A stretch of 64,000 bases of DNA from Petrotoga mobilis SJ95 (GCF_000018605.1 NC_010003.1:906501-970500), one strand, 5' to 3'; numbered from the stretch's first letter, positions 43,512-52,119 are shown. The notes: a model not told the origin generated them from the letters alone. Numbers and translations are program-made.

Positions 43512-43842
43512 CTTGGCTCATCTCCTCTTTCTCATACAAACTTTTTAAATCATCTTTTTGCAATTTTGCTATTTTTGCACCATGTAAGTAGGAGGCGCGA
43601 GCTAAAACGGAACTTCCAACGGGATTGGTGATAGTCATAAAAACGACTAAGATTAGTGACTTCAAAAACCACGTTGGGTTTAAAAATCCAACTCCTAAAA
43701 TTAAAGAAAACGCACCTAAAGTCGTGGCTTTCGTACCTGCCTGTATTCTATTGAAAACATCCGGCATTCTGAATATACCTAAACCTCCCAATAGATAGAA
43801 AATCCCTCCAATTATTATTAAAACGTCTCCGATCACCTTCAT
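43504..43842 (-). CDS. mbxC: MbxC, MrpG-like subunit
   Basis: 112-residue membrane protein with the MrpG/MnhG core: GLGIFRMPDVFNRIQAGTKA and FMTITNPVGSSVLARASYLH. Three membrane segments. It overlaps mbxD by 8 bp and mbxB by 4 bp. Confidence 0.92.
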   Translation of the reverse strand: MKVIGDVLIIIGGIFYLLGGLGIFRMPDVFNRIQAGTKATTLGAFSLILGVGFLNPTWFLKSLILVVFMTITNPVGSSVLARASYLHGAKIAKLQKDDLKSLYEKEEMSQDD

Positions 43843-44090
43843 TTTTTCGCCTCCAAATATCTGGAAAGAACAACCGTTTCCAAAAAGGACAGAACTCCGT
43901 AAACTATTGCAATATCCAAATAAATTTCATTTTTAAAAATATGCGACAGCAAAACAATAATTCCTGTGATCATTACGTTCATAGTATCCAAAGAGACGAT
44001 TCTATCTGTTACTTCAGGACCAATTATCATTCTCAAGATCGAAAAAAACACACCTATTCCAATGAGGCTAAATACGACAATCTCTATCAT
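43839..44090 (-). CDS. mbxB: MbxB, MrpF-like subunit
   Basis: 83-residue, three-helix membrane protein with the MrpF motif MIIGPEVTDRIVSLDTMNVM. It overlaps its neighbours by 4 bp on each side. Confidence 0.92.
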   Translation of the reverse strand: MIEIVVFSLIGIGVFFSILRMIIGPEVTDRIVSLDTMNVMITGIIVLLSHIFKNEIYLDIAIVYGVLSFLETVVLSRYLEAKK

Positions 44091-44572
44091 TTGTATATCC
44101 TCCCCAAAATTTTTTCGAAAGTCCCTGTAACATGCTTTTTGTAATCTTTTTCGTTTTCACCTTTTATATCTATCCAATGGATGTATAGGTTTTCATCATC
44201 AGCATCAATTGCTAGTGTCCCAGGGGTTAAAGTAACGGAATTGGCTAAAGTTAACTTACCAACATCTCCCTTCAAATCAATAGGAATTTTCACAAAACCT
44301 GGGTTTAAAGGTATTTTTGGTGTTAAAACCCTCCTTGCAACATCGATATTTGATAAAAACATTTTGTAGACGAAAACAGGTACGTATACAACCACAAACA
44401 AAGGTAGTTTGTAAACAATGGAAAGATCAAACTCATAATCCACAAGACCTGCAATGACTCCTGCTAAAACAATTGAAACTAAGAACCCTACGATCAATTC
44501 AGAAAGGTTAAAAGAAGTCAAAAACAGCCAAATTACTAGAAGAACAACAAAAGTTGAAACAAACTTCTTCAC
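44087..44572 (-). CDS. mbxA: MbxA, MrpE-like subunit, first gene of the mbx operon
   Basis: 161-residue membrane protein with the MrpE layout: a short N-terminal membrane region and KLTLANSVTLTPGTLAIDAD, the MrpE signature. It starts at GTG 44572 after GGAGGG. The transcript begins at a promoter around 44640 and runs through thirteen overlapping genes. The overlaps (mostly 4 bp, ATGA) point to strict co-translation. Confidence 0.92.
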   Translation of the reverse strand: MKKFVSTFVVLLVIWLFLTSFNLSELIVGFLVSIVLAGVIAGLVDYEFDLSIVYKLPLFVVVYVPVFVYKMFLSNIDVARRVLTPKIPLNPGFVKIPIDLKGDVGKLTLANSVTLTPGTLAIDADDENLYIHWIDIKGENEKDYKKHVTGTFEKILGRIYK

Positions 44573-44645
44573 AACAATCCCTCCACTTTATATAGTTTGT
44601 GAAAAAAAACTCATACTTGACACAATATAAATAATATACCCATAC

Positions 44646-44673
44646 ATTATACCAGTAATTGGTATAATTTCAA
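44646..44673 (-). promoter_or_regulatory. Promoter of the mbx operon inside a perfect palindrome
   Basis: Minus strand TTGAAA (44673-44668), 16-bp spacer, TATAAT (44651-44646) preceded by TGG. The block ATTATACCA-GTAAT-TGGTATAAT (44646-44668) is a perfect palindrome with 9-bp arms, so a second, plus-strand extended -10 (44660-44668) exists in the same site. A dimeric regulator could bind here and block the polymerase. Confidence 0.7.
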
Positions 44674-44690
44674 AATCAAAAAACAACTTT

Positions 44691-44740
44691 CTAATCGTTT
44701 TTAATCGTCCTTAATTACCTCTAATTATTCCTAATCGCTA
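44691..44740. repeat. Five helically phased 10-bp TAAT direct repeats
   Basis: TAAT begins at 44692, 44702, 44712, 44722 and 44732, exactly 10 bp apart. The units read (Y)TAATCGTTT, TAATCGTCC, TAATTACCT, TAATTATTC and TAATCGCTA. They lie upstream of both divergent promoters (mbx and the AKR-psu operon). This is the form of a regulator binding array on one face of the helix. Confidence 0.75.
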
Positions 44741-44764
44741 ATTTTCTATAGTATTTATTTTTTA

Positions 44765-44773
44765 TGGTATAAT
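44765..44773 (+). promoter_or_regulatory. Extended -10 promoter of the AKR-psu operon
   Basis: TG-G-TATAAT at 44765-44773, about 77 bp before the ATG at 44850. No clear -35 is visible; the TAAT repeats begin about 27 bp upstream. Confidence 0.6.
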
Positions 44774-44849
44774 TGAATATGCAATTTTTCATATCTTTTT
44801 TAAGTGTTGATCACCTTCCAGGGGGTACCATTGAAAGGAGGAACTAGAT

Positions 44850-45701
44850 ATGCAGAGAAGGATTTTGGGTAAGACACAAGAAGAACTCTCTATCATAGGT
44901 TTGGATTTGGAAAAGCTGCTGGTAAGCGAATATAATTATGAAATTAAAAGGTTTTTAGAAAAGTTTATTCTAGGTGGTGTAAATTTCTTTGAAATTTCGC
45001 CTACATTGGAACCTAAAGACGAAGCGACTATTTTTCCAATAAATTTGCATAGGGATAAACTTTTTATTGCGGGTAAGTCTTTCTCCAAAAGCAGTGATGA
45101 GATACAACTGGACATAAAAGAACTCTTAGCTAAATTCAATCTTCAATATCTAGACTTGATCCAAATTGTTGCAAATACCCAAGAGGATATTCATAGAATT
45201 CTAGGTCCTGAAGGCGCGTTAGAGGGATTCTTTGCCGCCAAAAATTTGGGCTTAGTAAAATACATAGGTTTTTCAACAAACAAAGAAAGCATAGCTTTAC
45301 AACTTTTAGAAAGTTATGATTTTGATTCGATTACCTTTCCCATAGATTGGATGAATTGGTACACTGGTTATGGAAGAAAAGTAATTTCTAAAGCCAAGGA
45401 AAAAGGAACTGGCGTAATAAGTAAACAAAATCTTATAAAAAAGATAACGAAGATAAATGCAGAAAAAGGGATATCGGACCTTCTTTATATTCCTTCTGAA
45501 AGTTATGAAGAAGTGAAGACAACGATAAGATTTTCTCTTACTAAGCCAATAACCTCTATATTATGCTCTAGCCACATAAACCTTTTAGAATGGTTAATAA
45601 AAGCAGCAGACGAATTCACACCACTTGATATTCAAGAAGAAGAAAATTTGCGAAAAAGTTGTGAAGATCTAGGAAAAGTTTTTAACCCTAAAAACATTTG
45701 A
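44850..45701 (+). CDS. Aldo/keto reductase-fold protein, probable pseudoenzyme
   Basis: The 283-residue protein is AKR-like (RRILGKTQEELSIIGLDLEK, LGLVKYIGFSTNKE). The catalytic Asp-Tyr-Lys-His set is largely gone: the FDT..Y region reads FFEISPTLEPKDE (Asp to Glu, no Tyr) and the QLH site reads LIQIVANTQ. Only the Lys (FIAGKSF) remains. Reductase activity is therefore unlikely, and a structural or regulatory role is possible. The start is ATG 44850 after GGAGG. It is the first gene of an operon with psuK, psuG and pdxK-like. Confidence 0.75.
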   Translation: MQRRILGKTQEELSIIGLDLEKLLVSEYNYEIKRFLEKFILGGVNFFEISPTLEPKDEATIFPINLHRDKLFIAGKSFSKSSDEIQLDIKELLAKFNLQYLDLIQIVANTQEDIHRILGPEGALEGFFAAKNLGLVKYIGFSTNKESIALQLLESYDFDSITFPIDWMNWYTGYGRKVISKAKEKGTGVISKQNLIKKITKINAEKGISDLLYIPSESYEEVKTTIRFSLTKPITSILCSSHINLLEWLIKAADEFTPLDIQEEENLRKSCEDLGKVFNPKNI

Positions 45702-45712
45702 GGAGAAATTTT

Positions 45713-46636
45713 ATGTATGTATCAGTAATAGGAGGAATAAATACAGATTTCAAAGGATCTTCTTACGAAAAATTATCTCTCAAGACTTCAAACCCTGGAC
45801 GTATCTTTTATTCTTCAGGAGGTGTAGCTCGGAATGTTGCCCACAATTTATGCAAATTAGAAGTCCCTGTTAATTTATTTGGAGCAGTTGGGAACGATGT
45901 ATTTGGTGAAATAATTTTAGCCGAATTAGATAATCTAAAGATAAATACTAATTTTATCAAGATTTGTGATAACCGTCGTACGGGTGTTTACCTGGCTATT
46001 TTAGACGAAAAAAAAGATATGTTTGTCTCTATATCAGACATGGATATTATTAATGAGATAAATATAAATTATATAAAAAAACACAAAGATACGTTACTCC
46101 AATCAAAAATTGTCTTTCTTGAAGCAAATTTAGAACCTCAGACGATAGAATATATACTTAAAATCCTTGAAAACACGAATGTTTACACAGTTTTTAACGC
46201 CGTATCAAATCTAAAAGTAAAAAAATTAAAAAATATAACTGGAAAAATAGATTATCTGACCCTAAACTTCTCAGAATTGAAATCCTTAAGAGAACAAGAA
46301 AACTTGAATTTTTTTGATTATAAAAGTATACAAAAGACTTTTCCAGAAAAATTCCCCAATATTTTTAATTTAATTGTAACAAACGGGGAAGAGGGGGTTC
46401 TCCTTTTAAACAATCGCTTTAAAAGAGCAGATTTCTTTTCTGTAGCTGAAGTCGAAGACTCTGAAATAGTCGATGCCAATGGTGCCGGAGATGCTTTCAC
46501 TGCTGGATTTATCTACGGCATTTACAAAGATGCTGATATAGAAAAAAGCATTGAATACGGAATAAAAGCCTCTCAAATTACCCTAAAAAGTCCAAAAACA
46601 GTGGCAGATGAGTTATCTTCTGAAATTTTTGGTTGA
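45713..46636 (+). CDS. psuK: PfkB-family kinase, pseudouridine kinase-like
   Basis: The 307-residue kinase has the PfkB N-terminal GGINTDFKGSS region, YSSGGVARNVAHNLCKLEV and the C-terminal signature VDANGAGDAFTAGFIYG, whose Asp is the catalytic base. Pairing with psuG in the same operon supports phosphorylation of pseudouridine to its 5'-phosphate. The start is ATG 45713, with GGAG upstream; it overlaps no gene. A repeat element separates it from psuG. Confidence 0.85.
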   Translation: MYVSVIGGINTDFKGSSYEKLSLKTSNPGRIFYSSGGVARNVAHNLCKLEVPVNLFGAVGNDVFGEIILAELDNLKINTNFIKICDNRRTGVYLAILDEKKDMFVSISDMDIINEININYIKKHKDTLLQSKIVFLEANLEPQTIEYILKILENTNVYTVFNAVSNLKVKKLKNITGKIDYLTLNFSELKSLREQENLNFFDYKSIQKTFPEKFPNIFNLIVTNGEEGVLLLNNRFKRADFFSVAEVEDSEIVDANGAGDAFTAGFIYGIYKDADIEKSIEYGIKASQITLKSPKTVADELSSEIFG

Positions 46637-46647
46637 CTAAAAGTCAA

Positions 46648-46856
46648 AAACAGGGCAAAGCCCTGTTTGCGCTACTGTGCAAACCATGTTTTTTTGCAGC
46701 TTTGTGTAAAAAGCCTTTTGCAGCTTTGTGCAAAATAGTTTGTTTGCAATGCTTTAGAAATGTTTTTCAAAATCTCGTTTGCTACGCTAATGATGTATTG
46801 AAATTGGGGATCTTAAGGGGTTTACTCCTTAACGTCCGGGCAAAGTGGCGCTATAG
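46648..46856. repeat. Composite repeat, units A and B, inverted copy between psuK and psuG
   Basis: From left: a 9-bp hairpin (AAACAGGGC-AAA-GCCCTGTTT), palindromes GTTTGC-N8-GCAAAC (46665-46684), TTTTGC-N8-GTAAAA (46692-46711) and TTTTGC-N8-GCAAAA (46716-46735), the body of a 73-bp unit (inverse of 1125-1190), then a diverged inverted unit A ending at TGGCGCTATAG. The order matches 865-1221 in reverse, including the 24-bp step and the TTTTAC variant. It has no convincing gene; the ORF across it is repeat translation. Confidence 0.8.
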
Positions 46857-46902
46857 AAAGTTTGTAAAACAATAAAAATACAGCTTTTGGAGGAAAACTA
46901 AT

Positions 46903-47823
46903 ATGAATACAACCCCATATTTAGAAATAAAAGAAGAAGTGTACCAAGCTTTAAAAGAAAATAGACCTATCGTTGCCTTGGAATCAACTATAATTTCTCA
47001 TGGAATGCCTTATCCACAAAATGTAGAAGTTGCAAAAAATGTAGAAGAAACAATAAGAGAAAGGGGAGCAGTTCCAGCAACTATCGCAATAATAGATGGC
47101 AAAATGAAAGTAGGATTATCAAAAGAAGAATTAGAATTCATGGCCACCTCCAAAAATATATTGAAAGCAAGCAGGATGGATCTCCCCGTTATCCTTGCAA
47201 AAGGTTTTAACGCCGCTACCACGGTTGCAGCAACTATGATAATAGCTGAACTTGCTGGAATAAAGGTTTTTGTAACAGGAGGAATAGGAGGTGTACATAG
47301 AAACGCTCAAGAAACTTTTGATATCTCCGCAGACCTGCAAGAGCTTGCCAAAACCAACGTGGCGGTGATATCTGCTGGACCTAAAGCTATATTAGATCTT
47401 CAATTAACCAAAGAATATCTAGAAACTTTCGGTGTCCCAGTGATTGGCTATCAAACAGACGAACTTCCATGCTTTTTTTCGAGGGAAAGTGGGATAAATG
47501 TACCTTATAGAGTTGAAACTCCTAAAGAAATCGCATCAATAATGAAGACAAAGTGGGACTTGGGCCTACAAGGGGGCATTTTTATTGCAAATCCTATTCC
47601 TAAAGAGTATTCACTGGATTTTGAGGAAATAGATAAAACAATAGAAAACGCAATAGAAGAGGCTAAAAAGCGAAAAATAAAAGGTAAGGAATTAACCCCC
47701 TTTCTACTTTCAAAAATAAACGAATTAACAAAAGGGGAAAGTTTAAAAGCAAATATTGAATTAGTCTACAACAATGCCCAACTTGGTGCAGAAATAGCAA
47801 AAGAGTTTAACATCCTATCTTAG
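46903..47823 (+). CDS. psuG: Pseudouridine-5'-phosphate glycosidase
   Basis: The 306-residue PsuG cleaves pseudouridine 5'-phosphate to uracil and ribose 5-phosphate. Signatures are ALESTIISHGMPYPQNVEVA, FVTGGIGGVHRNAQETFDIS and AGPKAILDLQLTKEYLETFG with the catalytic Lys. It starts at ATG 46903 behind TTGGAGG. The gene is co-directional with psuK. Confidence 0.95.
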   Translation: MNTTPYLEIKEEVYQALKENRPIVALESTIISHGMPYPQNVEVAKNVEETIRERGAVPATIAIIDGKMKVGLSKEELEFMATSKNILKASRMDLPVILAKGFNAATTVAATMIIAELAGIKVFVTGGIGGVHRNAQETFDISADLQELAKTNVAVISAGPKAILDLQLTKEYLETFGVPVIGYQTDELPCFFSRESGINVPYRVETPKEIASIMKTKWDLGLQGGIFIANPIPKEYSLDFEEIDKTIENAIEEAKKRKIKGKELTPFLLSKINELTKGESLKANIELVYNNAQLGAEIAKEFNILS

Positions 47824-47832
47824 GGGAAAGGA

Positions 47833-48717
47833 ATGATGTATTTGAAAGAGAAACCTATCAAAAGAGTTGCGGCAATTCACGATCTTTCAGGTTTTGGAAA
47901 AGCTTCTTTAACCGTTGTAATTCCTATATTATCTTCTATGGAGATTCAAGTCTGCCCACTTCCCACTGCCATACTATCAACCCATACAGGGGGGTTTGAG
48001 GATTACTCTTTTTTGGATCTAACAGACAATATGAAAGATATAATATCGCATTGGAAAAAATTAGACCTGAGTTTTGATGCCATTTATAGTGGTTTTTTAG
48101 GTTCAGAAAAACAGATCGATATTGTAATGGAATTTATACAATATTTTTCACAGAAAAATGAAACTCTAGTAGTCGTTGATCCAGTACTGGGCGATGACGG
48201 GAGACTTTACGCTACCATTACTGAAGGCATGGTCAAAGATATGAAAAAACTAGTTTCCAAGTCTCATGTAATAACACCAAATTTAACGGAAGCTTGTTTT
48301 CTTTTGGATGAAAAGTACGACCAAGATATTAGTGAAGAGATGTTGAAAAGCTGGTTAAAACGTTTGTCAGACATGGGCCCAGAAATCGTTATTATAACAA
48401 GTGTTCCTGATGAATCTAAATCAAAAATAGGGGTTTTAGCTTATGAAAGGACAAATAATAGGTTTTGGAAAATCACCAATAACTATATAAAAGCCTTATA
48501 CCCTGGTACAGGGGACTCCTTTGCAAGCGTTATCGTTGGTAGTCTTTTAAACGGAGACAGTGTACCGATGGCAATAGACAGGGCTACTCAATTCGTTTCT
48601 ACGTGTTTAAAAGCTAGTTATGGTTATAAATATCCCCAAAGGGAAGGCATACTTTTAGAAAAAGTGCTTGATACTTTGAACGCCCCAACACTTTTACAAA
48701 GCTATGAGATTTTTTAG
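47833..48717 (+). CDS. Pyridoxamine/pyridoxal kinase-like protein
   Basis: The 294-residue protein matches the pyridoxine/pyridoxal kinase family (PdxK/PdxY-like, related to ThiD): AAIHDLSGFGKASLTVVIPI, VVDPVLGDDGRLY, HVITPNLTEACFLL and YPGTGDSFASVIVGSLLNG. It should phosphorylate vitamin B6 vitamers. It starts at ATG 47833 (or the next codon), 9 bp after psuG, so it is probably part of that operon. A link to pseudouridine use is not obvious. Confidence 0.83.
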   Translation: MMYLKEKPIKRVAAIHDLSGFGKASLTVVIPILSSMEIQVCPLPTAILSTHTGGFEDYSFLDLTDNMKDIISHWKKLDLSFDAIYSGFLGSEKQIDIVMEFIQYFSQKNETLVVVDPVLGDDGRLYATITEGMVKDMKKLVSKSHVITPNLTEACFLLDEKYDQDISEEMLKSWLKRLSDMGPEIVIITSVPDESKSKIGVLAYERTNNRFWKITNNYIKALYPGTGDSFASVIVGSLLNGDSVPMAIDRATQFVSTCLKASYGYKYPQREGILLEKVLDTLNAPTLLQSYEIF

Positions 48718-48769
48718 AAGAGTTTTTGTTGTATAATATTAGAAAGGAAAAGGTTGGTGCTTAAAAGTC

Positions 48770-49990
48770 ATGAATTTATCTGTGTATTCAGAAATCGGAA
48801 AATTAGAAAAAATCCTTCTACATAGACCGGGAAAAGAGTTAGAAAATTTATCTCCTCATTATCTTTCTGATCTGTTATTTGACGATATTCCTTTTTTGTA
48901 TAAAGCGCAAGAAGAACATGATTACTTTGCAAATGTTTTAAGAGAGAATGGTGTAGAAGTTTTGTATCTTACTGAATTGTTGACGGAAACGCTTAATGAT
49001 TTGGATTTAAAAGAAAAATTTGTCAAAGAGTTTTTACAATTCTCAGAAATATACAATAGCTTCATTTATGCTCTTTTAAAAGATTATTTGTTTTCCCTAG
49101 ATACCAAAGAAATGGTGGATACTATAATATCGGGTATACGTTCTGATGAACTAGAAATTAACAGAAACATCTTCTCCTTGAGGGTTAGAAGAGCGGATAT
49201 AGAGTTACCTTTTTTCCTTCCACCTATGCCGAATCTATATTTTCAAAGGGATCCTGTGGCGATTTTGGGAAAAGGTGCCTGCGTGAACAGAATGAAAACC
49301 TCAGCAAGAAGAAGAGAAGTTATGCTTATGGAATATGTCATAAAATACAACACAAAATTTGAAGGCACCCCATTGTATTACGAGAAAGATTACCCTTATC
49401 CAATAGAGGGTGGGGATATCTTAGTGTTAAGCGAAAAAGTTTTAGCGGTAGGGATTTCTCAAAGAACCTCACCAGAAGCTGTTGAAATCCTAGCTAAGAA
49501 GTTTCTAAAAGAAAATAAAGATACCTTTGAGAAGATAATTGCTTTTATAATACCTGATAATAGGGCTTATATGCATTTAGACACCATATTCACAATGGTT
49601 GATTACGATAAATTTCTAGTACATGCAAATTTAAAAGAAGATATAGATACTTTCATTATTACTAAGTCTAAAGAGGGATTTGATTTTTATGAAGAAGAAG
49701 AAAGTTTGGAAAACATATTAAAAAAACATCTTAATTTAGATCATGTCGAAATTATTAAATGTGGAAACGCTGATATAATAGCATCACACAGGGAACAGTG
49801 GAATGATGGCTCCAACAGTTTGGCAATAGAACCTGGAAAGGTTATCACCTACGATCGAAATTACATCACCAACAGAGAATTAGAAAAATCGGGGATAGAA
49901 GTTTTAACCATACCGTCCAGTGAATTATCTAGAGGAAGGGGAGGCCCTAGGTGCGCTAGTATGCCACTTATAAGGAGGAGATACTCTTGA
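48770..49990 (+). CDS. arcA: Arginine deiminase
   Basis: The 406-residue enzyme hydrolyses arginine to citrulline and ammonia, the first step of the arginine deiminase ATP pathway. Signatures are FQRDPVAILGKGACVNRMKT, the guanidino-binding Asp region IEGGDILVLSEKVLAVGISQ, MHLDTIFTMVDYDKFLVH and the catalytic Cys395 in RGRGGPRCASMP. It starts at ATG 48770. TATAAT at 48732-48737 may be its -10. No arcB or arcC lies in the window. Its stop overlaps the next gene's start by 4 bp. Confidence 0.95.
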   Translation: MNLSVYSEIGKLEKILLHRPGKELENLSPHYLSDLLFDDIPFLYKAQEEHDYFANVLRENGVEVLYLTELLTETLNDLDLKEKFVKEFLQFSEIYNSFIYALLKDYLFSLDTKEMVDTIISGIRSDELEINRNIFSLRVRRADIELPFFLPPMPNLYFQRDPVAILGKGACVNRMKTSARRREVMLMEYVIKYNTKFEGTPLYYEKDYPYPIEGGDILVLSEKVLAVGISQRTSPEAVEILAKKFLKENKDTFEKIIAFIIPDNRAYMHLDTIFTMVDYDKFLVHANLKEDIDTFIITKSKEGFDFYEEEESLENILKKHLNLDHVEIIKCGNADIIASHREQWNDGSNSLAIEPGKVITYDRNYITNRELEKSGIEVLTIPSSELSRGRGGPRCASMPLIRRRYS

Positions 49991-51309
49991 GAAAAAAAGT
50001 TTTGATAATGGGAGCTGCAGGTAGAGATTTTCACAATTTCAACGTTTATTATCGCGATAATCCTGACTACGAAGTTGTTTGCTTCACAGCCACACAGATT
50101 CCTGATATCGAAGGAAGGCTTTATCCCAAAGAACTCGCTGGAGAGTTGTATCCCAATGGGATACCCATAGAATCAGAAGCAAACCTAGTCAATCTTATCA
50201 AAGAAAACAACATCGACGAAGTTGTGTTATCCTACAGCGATTTGCCGTTTTCGTATGTAATGGAAAAGGCTTCTTTGGTGCTTGCTAGTGGCGCGGATTT
50301 TAAACTTCTGGGCCCCAATAATTCTATGTTGAAATCCAAAAAACCTATTATCTCGATTTGTGCCGTTAGAACCGGTTCAGGGAAAAGTCAAACAACGAGG
50401 AGAGTTTTGGATATTCTAAAAAATAAAGGTTTGAAAGTTGTTTCAATCAGACACCCAATGCCATATGGGAACCTAGTAAAGCAAAAGGTACAAAGGTTTG
50501 CCACTTACGAAGATCTAGATAGACACGAATGTACAATTGAAGAAAGAGAAGAGTATGAACCTCATATTGATAGGAACTCTGTCATCTATGCAGGTGTTGA
50601 TTATGAAGAGATATTGAGACAGGCGGAAGAAGAAAATCCCGATGTTATATTATGGGATGGTGGAAACAACGATTTTTCATTCTATAAACCCGATTTATCT
50701 ATCGTTGTAGTCGATCCACACAGAGCCGGTCATGAAGTATCCTATTTCCCTGGAATGACGAATCTTATTATGGCAGATGTTCTAGTTATCAATAAAGAAG
50801 AAACAGCAACATTGGAAGGCATTGAAAAAGTAAGAGCAAATATAGAAAAATGGAATCCAAACGCAACAGTGATTGATGCCGCATCTCCTTTGTTCGTCAA
50901 AAATCCTTCTATTATAAGAGGAAAGAGATGCCTTGTTATTGAAGATGGTCCAACCTTAACTCACGGCGAAATGACCTATGGAGCCGGTTTCATAGCTGCC
51001 AAAAAGTTTGGAGCTTCTGAAATAATTGACCCAAGACCTTATGCAGTTGGTTCAATAGTAAATACTTATAAGAAATATACTCATCTTGATAAAATACTTC
51101 CCGCAATGGGTTATGGAAAAAAACAGATCAAAGAACTGGAAGAAAGCATCAATAAATCCGATGCCGAAGTTGTGGTTATAGGTACACCAATTGATCTAAC
51201 AAGAATTATGGACATAAAAAAACCTACAGTTAGGGTAACTTACGAGTTGCAAGAAATCGGTAAACCTGATTTAGAAGAAGTTTTAAGTAATTTTTTAGAA
51301 AATAAATAA
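49987..51309 (+). CDS. Cyclic 2,3-diphosphoglycerate synthetase-like P-loop protein (COG2403-like)
   Basis: The 440-residue protein belongs to the family of predicted GTPases/cyclic 2,3-diphosphoglycerate synthetases. It has an N-terminal Rossmann-like region (VLIMGAAGRDFHNFNVYY), a P-loop ICAVRTGSGKSQTTRRVL and an LVIEDGPTLTHGEMTYGAGF region. It begins at TTG 49987, within the arcA stop, behind GGAGGAG. Translational coupling to arginine deiminase suggests a related role, for example in handling citrulline or carbamoyl phosphate. The exact reaction is not known here. Confidence 0.7.
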   Translation: MRKKVLIMGAAGRDFHNFNVYYRDNPDYEVVCFTATQIPDIEGRLYPKELAGELYPNGIPIESEANLVNLIKENNIDEVVLSYSDLPFSYVMEKASLVLASGADFKLLGPNNSMLKSKKPIISICAVRTGSGKSQTTRRVLDILKNKGLKVVSIRHPMPYGNLVKQKVQRFATYEDLDRHECTIEEREEYEPHIDRNSVIYAGVDYEEILRQAEEENPDVILWDGGNNDFSFYKPDLSIVVVDPHRAGHEVSYFPGMTNLIMADVLVINKEETATLEGIEKVRANIEKWNPNATVIDAASPLFVKNPSIIRGKRCLVIEDGPTLTHGEMTYGAGFIAAKKFGASEIIDPRPYAVGSIVNTYKKYTHLDKILPAMGYGKKQIKELEESINKSDAEVVVIGTPIDLTRIMDIKKPTVRVTYELQEIGKPDLEEVLSNFLENK

Positions 51310-51316
51310 AATGATT

Positions 51317-51356
51317 GAGAGATGCTCATTGAGAGCATCTCTCGTTGATGTTTTTT
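51317..51356 (+). terminator. Hairpin terminator after the cDPG synthetase-like gene
   Basis: GAGAGATGCTC-ATTGA-GAGCATCTCTC is an 11-bp perfect stem; the T run follows after 7 bases, so its strength is uncertain. Confidence 0.65.
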
Positions 51357-51401
51357 AATTTCTAAATTATCTAAGGAATTCGCATGTTGGAGGTGTATTT
51401 T

Positions 51402-52112
51402 GTGGCAAATGTGTATGTTGGAGGAAAAAGAAAAAGAGGCAGAAGAATATGGCTTATCTTGATAATAATTATCGCTATAATCGCGGCTTTTTTAGGCTTC
51501 ATGTTATATAGATACAACCAATTCATCAACAATCCTGTAGCAGCATCGAGCAGTGTAACTTATACAGTATCTTATGACAATGGACTCTATTTTATAAGGG
51601 TTCTGAACGATAACAGAAAGATAATGATAGTCAAAGTAGAAGATGGAACTACATTTCCAGAGTCTTACATTACTCTATCTTCTGAAAATTTAGATAAAGT
51701 GACAAACGATTTTTTGGAGTTGTTTGATCTTAACTCAAATTTTAATTACTATTTCTACCTAAATGATGAAGTTGCCAACGAGTTTATAAGTAAATTAGGA
51801 GGCAGCACCTTAAAAGGTATAGATGGATTTTTTGACGCTTTGAAGAATAGTGAGATAAGATTTTGGCAAGTTTTCAGTTTGGAAGGATACGTAGATATAG
51901 TAAAAAATTACTATAGGTCGACCAATTTAGACGAAGAAGGTCTTTATGCCCTCATTGATGGCTTTTCAAAGTACTCTATTACCAATTACGATAAATTAAC
52001 CGTTCCACTCCTTTTAAATGAACCTATTCAAATCAATATAGCAAATCAAACAATCGAAAGAAAATACGCGGATGTAGAGGCTTTTGAAAGGGTCAAAGAG
52101 ATCGTGGAGTGA
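51402..52112 (+). CDS. Single-pass membrane protein of unknown function
   Basis: The 236-residue protein starts at GTG 51402 behind GGAGGTG. A Lys/Arg-rich N-terminus (KRKRGRR) and a membrane segment (IWLILIIIIAIIAAFLGFML) are followed by an extracytoplasmic domain of about 190 residues that I do not recognise. Its stop is 7 bp before the LCP gene, so the two are translated together. An envelope role with the LytR-CpsA-Psr protein is inferred from this pairing alone. Confidence 0.75.
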   Translation: MANVYVGGKRKRGRRIWLILIIIIAIIAAFLGFMLYRYNQFINNPVAASSSVTYTVSYDNGLYFIRVLNDNRKIMIVKVEDGTTFPESYITLSSENLDKVTNDFLELFDLNSNFNYYFYLNDEVANEFISKLGGSTLKGIDGFFDALKNSEIRFWQVFSLEGYVDIVKNYYRSTNLDEEGLYALIDGFSKYSITNYDKLTVPLLLNEPIQINIANQTIERKYADVEAFERVKEIVE

Positions 52113-52119
52113 TTATTAT

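Noticed and set aside
44617-44648. TTGACA at 44617 as -35 of a plus-strand promoter
   Set aside because: No -10-like hexamer lies 15-19 bp downstream; the nearest, TACATT, is 20 bp away.
48732-48737. TATAAT before arcA as a firm promoter
   Set aside because: Only the -10 matches and the -35 is absent; mentioned in the arcA entry only.
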